Below, one piece after another: positions 1 to 7,358 of a stretch of DNA of 12,052 bases. Under the pieces are notes generated by a model, which ran no database searches, was not told the DNA's origin, and saw only the letters and a program-made list of their open reading frames with translations. Both the position numbers and the translations under genes were made by a program. Source of the DNA: Deferribacteres bacterium (GTDB lineage Bacteria > Nitrospirota > Thermodesulfovibrionia > UBA6902); the NCBI GenBank assembly GCA_030598625.1, contig JAUVPO010000029.1, positions 1 through 12,052 on the forward strand, read 5' to 3'. The number at the start of each line of letters is the position of its first letter. The stretch's first letter is position 1.

Positions 1-363
1 CCCTAATTCAGCGGCCATTGAGGCGCCCGCGCGCCCGGTTACAATGAGGGCTGACAGGACAGGCCCAAGCTCCCGCGTCATTGAAAGCGCGACAATGGAT
101 CCAACAAGGCCCTCAGCACCGAATCGCTTAAATCCCGTATAACTCTGCAACGCAAGAACCATTCCCGTAAACACCGCTGTTACAAGCACCACAGGCAGTG
201 AATTAACGCCTATCTCAAGCATTTGTCTTGCAACATTCCTGCCCTCAAAAGGAGGCTTTGCTATCGCTTTCAGTACAGAATAAAATAGAAGTAGAATCCT
301 TCCGACCTCTTCTACAGGCCTTTGTATAGACAAGCCGATATATTCAATAAATTTGACAAGCAT
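1..363 (-). CDS. mlaE: MlaE-family ABC transporter permease (N-terminal part, cut by window edge)
   Basis: Inner-membrane permease of the Mla-type ABC system that moves phospholipids between the inner and outer membranes; the ATPase and MCE-domain partners would lie beyond the left edge. The 121 visible codons start at the ATG at 361-363. They contain the family hallmarks: an amphipathic N-terminus (MLVKFIEYIG), a hydrophobic segment around VNSLPVVLVTAVFTGMVLAL, and then the conserved stretch SMTRELGPVLSALIVTGRAG followed by ASMAAELG. No other in-frame ATG lies further upstream, and there is no strong Shine-Dalgarno (only a purine-poor leader). The gene follows rodA after 95 bases on the same strand, so it may be read through from the shape operon or have its own promoter. 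The family is confident; the exact role (lipid versus toluene/organic solvent tolerance) is not shown here. The C-terminus is absent because of the window edge. Confidence 0.9.
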   Translation of the reverse strand, partial: MLVKFIEYIGLSIQRPVEEVGRILLLFYSVLKAIAKPPFEGRNVARQMLEIGVNSLPVVLVTAVFTGMVLALQSYTGFKRFGAEGLVGSIVALSMTRELGPVLSALIVTGRAGASMAAELG

Positions 364-458
364 TTCCGATTACAGGAGTAATTATACGATATTTCAGTTA
401 AATGTTTTTAACTTTTCAGTTCATCTTACGGGACAGGGTTTGAGGGTTCAAGTATTCA
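364..458 (-). promoter_or_regulatory. Possible promoter and operator-like palindrome ahead of mlaE
   Basis: This is the only sizeable gap between rodA and mlaE. On the minus strand it has a perfect TATAAT at 381-386, 17 bases upstream of the mlaE start codon. Just upstream lies a perfect 7-base inverted repeat, AGTTAAA-4-TTTAACT (396-413), where a -35 box would fall. No good -35 hexamer is visible. The hairpin is AT-only in most pairs and lacks a T tract, so it is a poor terminator candidate for rodA. A regulated promoter is possible but unproven. Confidence 0.25.
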
Positions 459-1580
459 TTAATAATAAAGAGCAAACCTTCTCATCCTGACATTTTCTAT
501 AATGCCGAACGCCATAAAATTCGACATCAATGCCGTTCCACCGTAACTCATCAAAGGCAGCGGAACTCCTACAACGGGCATTATTCCAAGAGTCATCCCG
601 ATGTTAATAAAAAAATAAAAAGTAAACATAAATGTTACACCAAGCACAAGAAAAGACCCTTCCATGTCACGGGCCTTTATTGCAGTATCAAAACCTCTCC
701 ATATAATATACAAATACAACATGAATAAAATTATACTGCCCAAAAACCCCCTTTCTTCAGCAAATATTGAAAAGATAAAATCAGTATGATTCTCCGGAAG
801 AAATCTGTATGGACCCTGCGTCCCTTTCATATACCCCTTCCCCCGAAAGCCTCCCGATCCTATGGAAACCTTTGACTGTGTTATGTGATAACCGATTCCC
901 TTGGGGTCAGCCTGCGGGTCTATAAATGCTATTATTCTGTTTTTCTGGTACCCTTTCAATTTATTCCAAAGGAAATTACCCGCAATCGGCGCAGAGAGTA
1001 GTCCGATAATAACCATTATTAAAACAAGCTTTCTTTTTAAGCCGGCTGCTGCAACCAATGCCGCAAAGATAAACAGCAATATCAAGGTAGTTCCCAGATC
1101 AGGCTGTATCAAAATAGTGCCGGCCGGGACAATGAAAAACAAGGCTGTTGCCTTAAATAATTTTCTGAAACCAAGCTTTTCCCCCTTCTTCAGGCCCGAC
1201 AGGTAACGTGAAAGAGCTAATATGAAAAGAATCTTGAAAAACTCCGAGGGTTGAAATGAAATAATACCGAGGCTTATCCATCTCTGCGCTCCCATGCCCT
1301 TTTTCCCCACAACCAGAACGATAATCAGAAGGACAATACCGAATATAAAAAGAAGATACGCAAACCTGATGAACCATTTGTAGTCAAGACTTACTATGAT
1401 AAAAAAAGCGACCATGCTCAAAAGCATCCAGTAAAACTGTTTTGAATAAAAAGCCTGTTGCTTAATATCAAGAATCGGTCTCGTAGCGCTGTAAATCGTC
1501 ATTACTCCAATCATGGACAAAATGACAAGCACAAACAGGATACTCCAGTCAAAATTATCTATAAGCCTTCGGTCTATCAT
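459..1580 (-). CDS. rodA: Rod shape-determining protein RodA (SEDS peptidoglycan glycosyltransferase)
   Basis: Polytopic SEDS-family enzyme that polymerises lipid II into glycan strands for lateral wall growth, acting in complex with PBP2. At 373 residues it is close to the usual family length. About ten hydrophobic segments are visible. Key motifs are QPSE at 110-113 (with E113 and the following FFKI), QPDLGT at 159-164, and the large periplasmic loop carrying GYHITQSKVSIGSGGFRGKG (230-249) and then RFLPENHTDFIF (259-270). D267 in HTDF matches the essential Asp of the E. coli protein (D262). The C-terminal VGVPLPLMSYGGTAL (337-351) is also a SEDS signature. The order mrdA-rodA is the classic one and favours RodA over FtsW. 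The start ATG at 1578-1580 sits 38 bases after the mrdA stop with only a weak upstream AGGG, so it is probably co-transcribed. Confidence 0.97.
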   Translation of the reverse strand: MIDRRLIDNFDWSILFVLVILSMIGVMTIYSATRPILDIKQQAFYSKQFYWMLLSMVAFFIIVSLDYKWFIRFAYLLFIFGIVLLIIVLVVGKKGMGAQRWISLGIISFQPSEFFKILFILALSRYLSGLKKGEKLGFRKLFKATALFFIVPAGTILIQPDLGTTLILLFIFAALVAAAGLKRKLVLIMVIIGLLSAPIAGNFLWNKLKGYQKNRIIAFIDPQADPKGIGYHITQSKVSIGSGGFRGKGYMKGTQGPYRFLPENHTDFIFSIFAEERGFLGSIILFMLYLYIIWRGFDTAIKARDMEGSFLVLGVTFMFTFYFFINIGMTLGIMPVVGVPLPLMSYGGTALMSNFMAFGIIENVRMRRFALYY

Positions 1581-1618
1581 ATTTAAATAACGCTAACCCT
1601 TAAACCCTGTCTTAAGTT

Positions 1619-3385
1619 CTATGAATCATTCTGATTGCCGGTATTTTGTGCTTGATCAAAGTATGTTTCTATTATTCTTTTTGCAATCGGAGCAGCCCCT
1701 GTGCTTCCGTGTCCGCCGTGCTCGACAAATACGGCAACAGCTATCTGCGGATTATCCTCAGGGGCAAACGCTACAAACCAGGCATGATCTTTAAATTTTT
1801 CCGGAATATTTTCTTTACCAATATCTCCTCTGACAACCTGGGTGGTGCCCGTCTTGCCGCTTATGCTTACGATATCACTCCGGGACATACCCCCTGTTCC
1901 TCTTTTGTCCATAACAACGCCTAAAAGGGCCTTCTTAATAAACGATATATTTTCAGGTTTAATCGTTACAACACTTTCCTCCTTCACATCCTCCTTCAAA
2001 TCCATTAAAAGATACGGCTTATACAACTTTCCATTGTTGGCAACCGCAGCCATAAGTCTTGCCATCTGGATTGGAGTGGTGGTTAAATAACCCTGGCCTA
2101 TTACCGTATTAAGGGTCTCGCCCGTATACCACTTTTCATGTTTCATATTGCGCTTCCATACAGTATCCGGAACGATCCCGGACACTTCTCCCTCAAGCTC
2201 GACTCCGGTACGCCTGCCAAGACCAAAATCCCTTGCATATCTTGAGAGAGTATCTATAGGTAGATTTTTTGCAACTTCATAAAAATAGACATCACAGGAC
2301 TCAACTAATGCTTTATACAAACGTACACTACCGTGACCGTCCCATTTCCAGCACCTGAAAATCCTCCCGAAATATATCGAACCGTTACAATTATACTCAG
2401 TATTCTTTGTAACAATACCTTCTTCCAGCGCAGCGATGGGCGTTATTATTTTAAAAGTGGATCCCGGAGGATACTGGCTCTGAATCGCCCTGTTCAACCT
2501 CGGCTTTTTTTTGTCTTTAACTAGCTGATTCCAATCCCTGTAATTAATTCCTCTTACAAAAAGATTCGGATCAAAAGAAGGCGCGCTGGCCAAAGCCAGA
2601 ATCTCACCTGTATCCGGTTTAATAGCAACTATAGCGCCGGCCTTGCCCCTGAGATTTTCTTCAGCCACCACCTGAATGTCGATGTCAATGGTAAGTCTTA
2701 TATCATCCCCTTTAACCGGCCGGTGTGTCCTTACGACTTTAATTATACTTCCGAGGGCATCGACCTCTAAAATTTTTTTACCGGCTTTTCCCCTCAAGGT
2801 GCCGTCATATACTTTCTCAATTCCAAATTGGCCTACGAATGACTTTCGGGGAATATCCACATACCCGGGGGACCGCATTTGATTAACACTCATGCGGCCG
2901 AGATAGCCTATAACATGGCTGGCAGAATGATTATAAAGATACTCTCTGCCATCAACCACTTCAATCTGCAAACCCGGGAAATCAATCCTTCTCGCCTCGA
3001 CTTTCGCGACTTCTTTGAGGGTGATATCCTGTTTCAGTTTTACAGGCTCAAAGGGTATCGTCAGGGACCTGTCAAGTATGTCTTTAATATCATCTGACTT
3101 AAGCCCTATAAGCCTTGCCAGCATGGAAAGCGTCTCAGGATCTTTGGGGATGTCTTCCTTGACTACGGATATATCAAAAGACGGGATATTTTTGACCAGG
3201 GGCCTGTCATTTCTGTCATAGATTATCCCCCTTGGAGCCAGGATATCTATCACCCGCAGTCGATTGTGTTCATCGATTTTCCTGTATTCGCTGCCCTTTA
3301 TTATCTGCAGGTCCCACAGCCTGAAGATGAAGACACCGAATAAGAAAATTACAATATAAAACGCTATAGTAATCCTTTTTTCCAT
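1619..3385 (-). CDS. mrdA: Penicillin-binding protein 2, elongasome DD-transpeptidase
   Basis: Class B PBP that cross-links new peptidoglycan during elongation; RodA is its glycosyltransferase partner. Numbering below counts from a TTG at 3392-3394 (591 residues). I prefer the ATG at 3383-3385 (588 residues) because neither start has a clear ribosome site and MEKRITIAFY is a typical beginning. One membrane anchor (about 8-26) is followed by the PBP dimerisation region with the RGIIYDRN motif (55-62), then the transpeptidase domain: STFK (312-315, nucleophile S312 and K315), SCD (366-368) in place of SxN as usual for PBP2, and KTGT (514-517). The length is slightly below E. coli PBP2 (633). 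Cysteines 336, 348 and 367 with H354 lie between the first two motifs and may bind metal. The gene starts 42 bases after mreD in the mreBCD-mrdA-rodA order. Confidence 0.96.
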   Translation of the reverse strand: MEKRITIAFYIVIFLFGVFIFRLWDLQIIKGSEYRKIDEHNRLRVIDILAPRGIIYDRNDRPLVKNIPSFDISVVKEDIPKDPETLSMLARLIGLKSDDIKDILDRSLTIPFEPVKLKQDITLKEVAKVEARRIDFPGLQIEVVDGREYLYNHSASHVIGYLGRMSVNQMRSPGYVDIPRKSFVGQFGIEKVYDGTLRGKAGKKILEVDALGSIIKVVRTHRPVKGDDIRLTIDIDIQVVAEENLRGKAGAIVAIKPDTGEILALASAPSFDPNLFVRGINYRDWNQLVKDKKKPRLNRAIQSQYPPGSTFKIITPIAALEEGIVTKNTEYNCNGSIYFGRIFRCWKWDGHGSVRLYKALVESCDVYFYEVAKNLPIDTLSRYARDFGLGRRTGVELEGEVSGIVPDTVWKRNMKHEKWYTGETLNTVIGQGYLTTTPIQMARLMAAVANNGKLYKPYLLMDLKEDVKEESVVTIKPENISFIKKALLGVVMDKRGTGGMSRSDIVSISGKTGTTQVVRGDIGKENIPEKFKDHAWFVAFAPEDNPQIAVAVFVEHGGHGSTGAAPIAKRIIETYFDQAQNTGNQNDS

Positions 3386-3427
3386 TCTGACCAATTCACT
3401 GGATTCAAGGGACCTCTCGCTTCGTCA

Positions 3428-3919
3428 TCATCTGAATCCCTGTTCTTCTTCTGCCATAATGTAATACTTATCCGGCTTGAATAAAACATACAGCGGCAGA
3501 GAAGCCAAAATTGTATACATAATCTCAATAACGGAGATATTCCAGGACCTGTTAACAAACGATATCTTTGAAAAAGTCTCAAGACATATATAAACCAGAA
3601 ATACGTTGGCCACCGATAAAAAAATGATTGTCAACGTGTTAACAAGGATATTCCACTGGTAAACGGTTTCCCTGACCGATCTTACAAAAAAACCCGCGAA
3701 AGCCTTGCTTATAATATTGGGGCCAAGAATAAATCCGCTTGCCGTATCAATCAGAAATCCGGTCAAAGCGCCATAGATCGATCCTTTTACATGTCCATAC
3801 CTCAGTGAGTAAAAGCATACGATAAGAAGAACAAAATCAGGTTTTATTCCTTTAAAAAAAACAGCCTGTACGGTCATTGCAATATAAGCTAATGCAAGAT
3901 AGAGCAAAAAATTCTTCAT
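3428..3919 (-). CDS. mreD: Rod shape-determining membrane protein MreD
   Basis: Small polytopic inner-membrane protein of the elongasome that works with MreC to control PBP2-RodA. At 163 residues it has the normal family length. About five hydrophobic segments are visible (roughly 3-22, 27-40, 45-65, 93-113, 130-148). The family signature KPDFVLLIVCFYSLRYG (26-42) leads into GSIYGALTGFLIDTASG (46-62). The start ATG overlaps the mreC stop in an ATGA arrangement (3916-3919), so translation is probably coupled; the upstream TTAAGAG is too close to be a strong ribosome site. An overlapping 72-codon frame at its 3' end is a shadow. Confidence 0.93.
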   Translation of the reverse strand: MKNFLLYLALAYIAMTVQAVFFKGIKPDFVLLIVCFYSLRYGHVKGSIYGALTGFLIDTASGFILGPNIISKAFAGFFVRSVRETVYQWNILVNTLTIIFLSVANVFLVYICLETFSKISFVNRSWNISVIEIMYTILASLPLYVLFKPDKYYIMAEEEQGFR

Positions 3920-4707
3920 CTCTTAAGTATTGCAACCTCTTCCACGGTATTCAGGTCCTGGGAGGGCGTAACCTCGATCAGTTGGAACATTTCCTCTTCC
4001 TCTTTTGTTACATCCGTCACATAACCTATCAAAAGCCCCGCAGGGTATATTCCCTCAAGCCCGGAAGTTACAATCCGTTCTCCGACCTTGACCTCAGACT
4101 CCCTTGATACATATTTCAAGGTACATCTGTTATCTCCTCTTCCCTCCAGGACCCCTTCTATTCTTGAAGACTGAAGCCTGACGGCAACGGAAGAATTTAT
4201 ATCGGTTATAAGAATAATATTGGCCCCTTCCTTAAAAACGCCGTGGATTTTTCCAACCGGCCCGAGAGATGTTGCAGCGACCATGTCTTTTGCAATGCCG
4301 TCATTTGTCCCTTTATTTATCCATAATATCTGAAACCAGTTAGTCGGATCTCTTGCAAAGACCCCGGCTGTCGTAATATAATCATGCCTTTCAGACTTAA
4401 GATTCAGAATTTTCCTTAACCTTTCATTCTCCAGCCGTATTTCTGCATACATGTTTTTCTCATGCATGGATCTATTTATTTTATCAATCAGTTTTTTATT
4501 TTCAGCCTCTTTCCCGGCAATTATTATATATGTATAAATGAGATTCTTGACACTCTTTATTACGGCGGAACTTCCCCTTTCAAGTATTTTCAGGGGATAC
4601 ATAGGCAAGTCAAGGAAACGGCTTTTACTTTTAACGCTCTGGTATGTGAGCAATGCAAATACGAGAAGAATAAAAAAAGCGAACAGAGAAAACTTCTTTT
4701 TTAACAT
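3916..4707 (-). CDS. mreC: Rod shape-determining protein MreC
   Basis: Bitopic periplasmic scaffold of the elongasome; it binds and activates PBP2 and forms antiparallel filaments. It has a short cytoplasmic tail (MLKKK), a transmembrane segment (about 8-22), a coiled coil (about 60-105, with charged heptads ending in ERLRKILNL), and the paired beta-barrel domain (110-263) with the conserved TSGLEGIYPAGLLIG (214-228) and a terminal VTPSQDLNTVEEV. At 263 residues it is near the compact form of the family and shorter than E. coli MreC (367), lacking the long C-terminal tail. The start ATG at 4705-4707 follows a good AAGAGG ribosome site 13 bases after the mreB stop, and the stop overlaps the mreD start by 4 bases. 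Confidence 0.95.
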   Translation of the reverse strand: MLKKKFSLFAFFILLVFALLTYQSVKSKSRFLDLPMYPLKILERGSSAVIKSVKNLIYTYIIIAGKEAENKKLIDKINRSMHEKNMYAEIRLENERLRKILNLKSERHDYITTAGVFARDPTNWFQILWINKGTNDGIAKDMVAATSLGPVGKIHGVFKEGANIILITDINSSVAVRLQSSRIEGVLEGRGDNRCTLKYVSRESEVKVGERIVTSGLEGIYPAGLLIGYVTDVTKEEEEMFQLIEVTPSQDLNTVEEVAILKR

Positions 4708-4720
4708 TACCTCTTGGTTC

Positions 4721-5737
4721 TCATATCGAAACCCTTCTTAAAATATCCAGGTCATCCAGCACCTTTCCGACACCATAAACAACCGCCAAAAGCGGGTCCT
4801 CCGCAACAATCACGGGAAGGCCTGTTTCACTTCTGATAAGAGAGTCAAGCCCTTTTAAGAGGGCCCCTCCGCCGGCAAGAATAATCCCCCTGTCAACTAT
4901 ATCGGACGCAAGCTCCGGGGGAGTGTTTTCAAGGGCCACCTTTATTGCATTCACTATAACCGTTATGGTCTCGTTTATCGCCTCTCTGATCTCATCTTCA
5001 AATATTGTAATGGTCTTTGGAATACCCGAAACGAGGTCCCTGCCCTTAATTTCCATAGACTTGTTTTCAGCGTCAAGTTTAGCAGCCGATCCAATTTGTT
5101 TTTTGATACGTTCAGATGTCCTGTCCCCGATAAGAATTCTGCCCTTACTCTTTATATGATTCACTATATCCTCGTCCATTTTATCGCCGCCTATCCGGAC
5201 TGCCTTGCTGTAAACAACACCATGCAGTGAAATAACCGCCACGTCGGTGGTCCCACCCCCGATGTCGACTATCATATTACCCGAGGGTTCTCCAATAGGG
5301 AGCCCGACGCCCAGCGCAGCCGCCATCGGCTCTTCTATAAGAAATATTTCCCTGGCGCCTGAAGCCTGGGCTGCGTCTTTTACCGCCCTCTGCTCCACCT
5401 GGGTTATACCTGACGGGACCCCGATTGCTATTCTCGGAGAGATAAAACTTTTTCTGTTATGGACCTTTCTGATGAAATACTTAAGCATTTCTCCCGTCTT
5501 ATCAAAATCCGCTATGACGCCCTCCTTCAAAGGCCTCATCGCGGTTATATTCGCCGGTGTCCTGCCAAGCATTTTTTGTGCCTCTGTTCCGACAGCTATG
5601 ACCTTGTCCTTTTGTATCGCGACAACAGAAGGCTCATTACAGACAATTCCCTTGCCTCTGACAAACACAAGCGTGTTGGCCGTGCCAAGGTCTATAGCAA
5701 GGTCATTTGAAAACCATCCAAGAATTTCATGAAACAT
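4721..5737 (-). CDS. mreB: Rod shape-determining protein MreB, bacterial actin
   Basis: Actin-like ATPase forming membrane-attached double filaments that orient lateral wall synthesis. It is 338 residues, a normal length. The N-terminus MFHEILGWFS is amphipathic and probably membrane-binding. Phosphate-1 motif DLGTANT spans 16-22, the catalytic Glu region IEEPMAAALG starts at about 134, phosphate-2 VDIGGGTTD spans 157-165, and the adenosine motif ILAGGGALLKGLD begins at about 286. The start ATG at 5735-5737 has a strong AAGGGGGAG ribosome site, and the start lies inside the end of the upstream RDD gene (11-base overlap), implying coupled expression. A 161-codon antisense frame over the 5' half is a codon-bias shadow. 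Only one MreB paralogue is visible here. Confidence 0.98.
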   Translation of the reverse strand: MFHEILGWFSNDLAIDLGTANTLVFVRGKGIVCNEPSVVAIQKDKVIAVGTEAQKMLGRTPANITAMRPLKEGVIADFDKTGEMLKYFIRKVHNRKSFISPRIAIGVPSGITQVEQRAVKDAAQASGAREIFLIEEPMAAALGVGLPIGEPSGNMIVDIGGGTTDVAVISLHGVVYSKAVRIGGDKMDEDIVNHIKSKGRILIGDRTSERIKKQIGSAAKLDAENKSMEIKGRDLVSGIPKTITIFEDEIREAINETITVIVNAIKVALENTPPELASDIVDRGIILAGGGALLKGLDSLIRSETGLPVIVAEDPLLAVVYGVGKVLDDLDILRRVSI

Positions 5738-6239
5738 GTACTCCCCCTTGTTTATCCTCTATAACTCTGGTTTTTGCGATCTCGTCACCAAGCCTCATAC
5801 CTTTTTCATTGCCTATTATAACAAGGCCCTCAAAAAGTAAAATCACCGTTACAATGGCAAATGAAAGTATCCATCCAATTAAGGGAATCCCTCCTAAAAC
5901 GCCGCACAGAATATATCCGACTGCAAAAGGGAAATTCCTGAAGATCGATTCTTTAAAGCTGCATGCGGTAACAGCGCCCGTTTCATCAAAAGAAACCACT
6001 TTGAGCCCCATAAGTTTTTTGCCGACGCTCCTTCCCTGAAACAATCCATCAGCAATTAATAGGTATATCAGACCTGCAAAATATCCGACCTTCGATATTA
6101 TTTCAAATAACGCCACGATTATTATGAAATCAATTGTCCTTGCTATGGATCTGCTTAGAAATCCGGCCTTTGTTACTTCTTCCTGTCCACCAGGGGACTT
6201 GTCATAAAGGGTCTCTGACGAGTTCATATTAAAATCCAT
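5727..6239 (-). CDS. RDD family membrane protein
   Basis: Small integral membrane protein of the RDD family, whose biochemical role is mostly unknown (some members have been linked to ion or proton exchange). The 170 residues begin with a polar N-terminus (about 1-25), then the family signature FLSRSIARTIDF (27-38) with conserved Arg and Asp, hydrophobic segments at about 37-63 (probably two), 105-120 and 120-142, the loop QGRSVGKKLMGLKVV (68-82), and the C-terminal RLGDEIAKTRVI (149-160). It overlaps the mreB start by 11 bases, so it is probably translated together with mreB. An alternative start at Met5 (6225-6227) has a better-placed GGA, and a promoter-like sequence at 6242-6270 would also fit it. 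The family call is firm; a function in wall growth is only suggested by position. Confidence 0.85.
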   Translation of the reverse strand: MDFNMNSSETLYDKSPGGQEEVTKAGFLSRSIARTIDFIIIVALFEIISKVGYFAGLIYLLIADGLFQGRSVGKKLMGLKVVSFDETGAVTACSFKESIFRNFPFAVGYILCGVLGGIPLIGWILSFAIVTVILLFEGLVIIGNEKGMRLGDEIAKTRVIEDKQGGVHVS

Positions 6240-6241
6240 TC

Positions 6242-6270
6242 ATACTAACAAAAAGCCTTCTATATTTCAA
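6242..6270 (-). promoter_or_regulatory. Candidate internal promoter for RDD-mreBCD-mrdA-rodA
   Basis: In the 54-base gap between the TPR gene and the RDD gene, the minus strand reads TTGAAA (6265-6270, 5 of 6 to the -35 consensus), a 17-base spacer and TAGTAT (6242-6247, 4 of 6 to the -10). Transcription would start around the first ATG of the RDD frame, which would leave Met5 as the usable start. This would let the elongasome genes be expressed apart from the upstream def-fmt-rpe genes. Chance occurrence cannot be excluded. Confidence 0.35.
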
Positions 6271-6293
6271 GAACCATAACACAGCGTCCATAA

Positions 6294-7358
6294 TTACGGC
6301 AGGTTTACCGGAAATCCCTTCCCGTGCGCAAATGCGTTAAGCAGTTTCTCCGCGTATCCCTTTTCCAATTTAAAACCGTACTTGTCCGCAAGCTTCGCAG
6401 CCTTTAAAAACGCACTTTTTGCCTGTCTTTCCTGTCCGCTTAAATAGTCTATTTCTCCAATTCCCAGTAAGCAGTATACCATGCCTCTCGGATCTTTAGT
6501 TTGCCTGAAAAATTCTAAAGACCGATTGAAACTCGCAATAGCTTTTTTCATTCTCCCCATCATCATGTACGAAGTCCCTTCGCTCCAGAGCGTATATGCA
6601 TAACTAACCCTGTCACCGATTTTTTTATACAAAACCCCGGCCTTTTTAAAATAAGCCAGAGCGTCCCCGTAATCTCCGGTCATTCTTTGAACATTCCCCA
6701 ACCCGCAATATGAATAAGCAAGTCCAAAGCGGTCATCCAGCAAATTAAAACTCCTGTTTGCCAATTTATAATATCTTTCAGAGTCCTTGATCCGGACTGC
6801 AACTCTCGAGCTTCCTCCAAGTCCGCAGTATGAATAAGCTATCCCCGACCTGTCTTTTAAAACTCTGAACTTCCGGAGCGCCGAATCAAAGTTTTTTAAT
6901 GCCTGTTTTATGTCCCCTTTTATTCTGTAGGTGCCGGCTCTTGCCCACGCGGAAAAAGCCTCGCCCCTCCTGTCATTAAGCGACCTGTATAACCGGTTGG
7001 CCTTATTTATCAGATCAAGAGCTTTACTCCAATCTCCAAGCGCCCTCAAAGAAAGCCCCAGACCGACCAATGCGTCAGCCTCTGCATTTCTTTCATCAAG
7101 GACTTCCGCAAGCTTAAGCCCTTCTTCATAATATGTCTTTGCTGTTGTAAAGCCGCCTTTTGCTCTTAATGTATCACCCAGGGAAAGATAAGAATTGAGT
7201 ATACCTGAAACATCCGATTTTTTTTTAAACGAGTTAAGCGCTCTTTTATATAATTCAATCGCACGGCCGTATTCCGCCGACTTCCTGTGTTCTTCAGCCC
7301 GCTCAAAAAGGACCTCTCCGATATCCCGCCCGGCTTTATCTTTAAAGCTTACCGGCAT
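6294..7358 (-). CDS. Tetratricopeptide repeat protein, eight 40-residue repeats
   Basis: No enzymatic domain, signal peptide or membrane segment is visible; the 354 residues are almost entirely a TPR array and so probably a cytoplasmic protein-binding scaffold. Repeats recur at a strict 40-residue period: a DR/DP-G turn falls at 129-132, 169-172, 209-212, 249-252 and 289-292, with the helix-A consensus (such as AYSYCGLG at 174-181 and again at 214-221) and helix-B (such as YFKKAGVLYKKI). The 40-residue rather than 34-residue spacing resembles the kinesin light chain/Rapsyn-type TPR groups. The start ATG lies in the last bases of rpe (10-base overlap) behind a strong AAGGGAG ribosome site. The stop is 54 bases before the RDD gene. 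A function is not recognisable; the neighbours suggest, weakly, an adaptor for cell-envelope growth. Confidence 0.85.
   Translation of the reverse strand: MPVSFKDKAGRDIGEVLFERAEEHRKSAEYGRAIELYKRALNSFKKKSDVSGILNSYLSLGDTLRAKGGFTTAKTYYEEGLKLAEVLDERNAEADALVGLGLSLRALGDWSKALDLINKANRLYRSLNDRRGEAFSAWARAGTYRIKGDIKQALKNFDSALRKFRVLKDRSGIAYSYCGLGGSSRVAVRIKDSERYYKLANRSFNLLDDRFGLAYSYCGLGNVQRMTGDYGDALAYFKKAGVLYKKIGDRVSYAYTLWSEGTSYMMMGRMKKAIASFNRSLEFFRQTKDPRGMVYCLLGIGEIDYLSGQERQAKSAFLKAAKLADKYGFKLEKGYAEKLLNAFAHGKGFPVNLP
6696..6839 (-). repeat. Near-identical DNA modules within the TPR array
   Basis: Two 24-base segments (6816-6839 and 6696-6719), exactly 120 bases apart, encode the same octapeptide AYSYCGLG and differ at only a few third and wobble positions. 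They are part of adjacent 40-residue TPR units and indicate fairly recent tandem duplication or homogenisation inside the gene. Confidence 0.7.

Noticed and set aside
3386..3394. TTG at 3392-3394 as the mrdA start
   Set aside because: No ribosome site at suitable distance, and the ATG three codons later gives a normal N-terminus. It is not excluded, only less likely.
3364..3582. 72-codon minus-strand frame across the mreD end and the mrdA start
   Set aside because: Out of frame with both genes; no domain and no ribosome site. It results from the compact junction.
5247..5732. 161-codon plus-strand frame opposite mreB
   Set aside because: It runs antisense to a fully convincing mreB; the residues are those expected from the reverse complement of its codons and no ribosome site or family match is seen.
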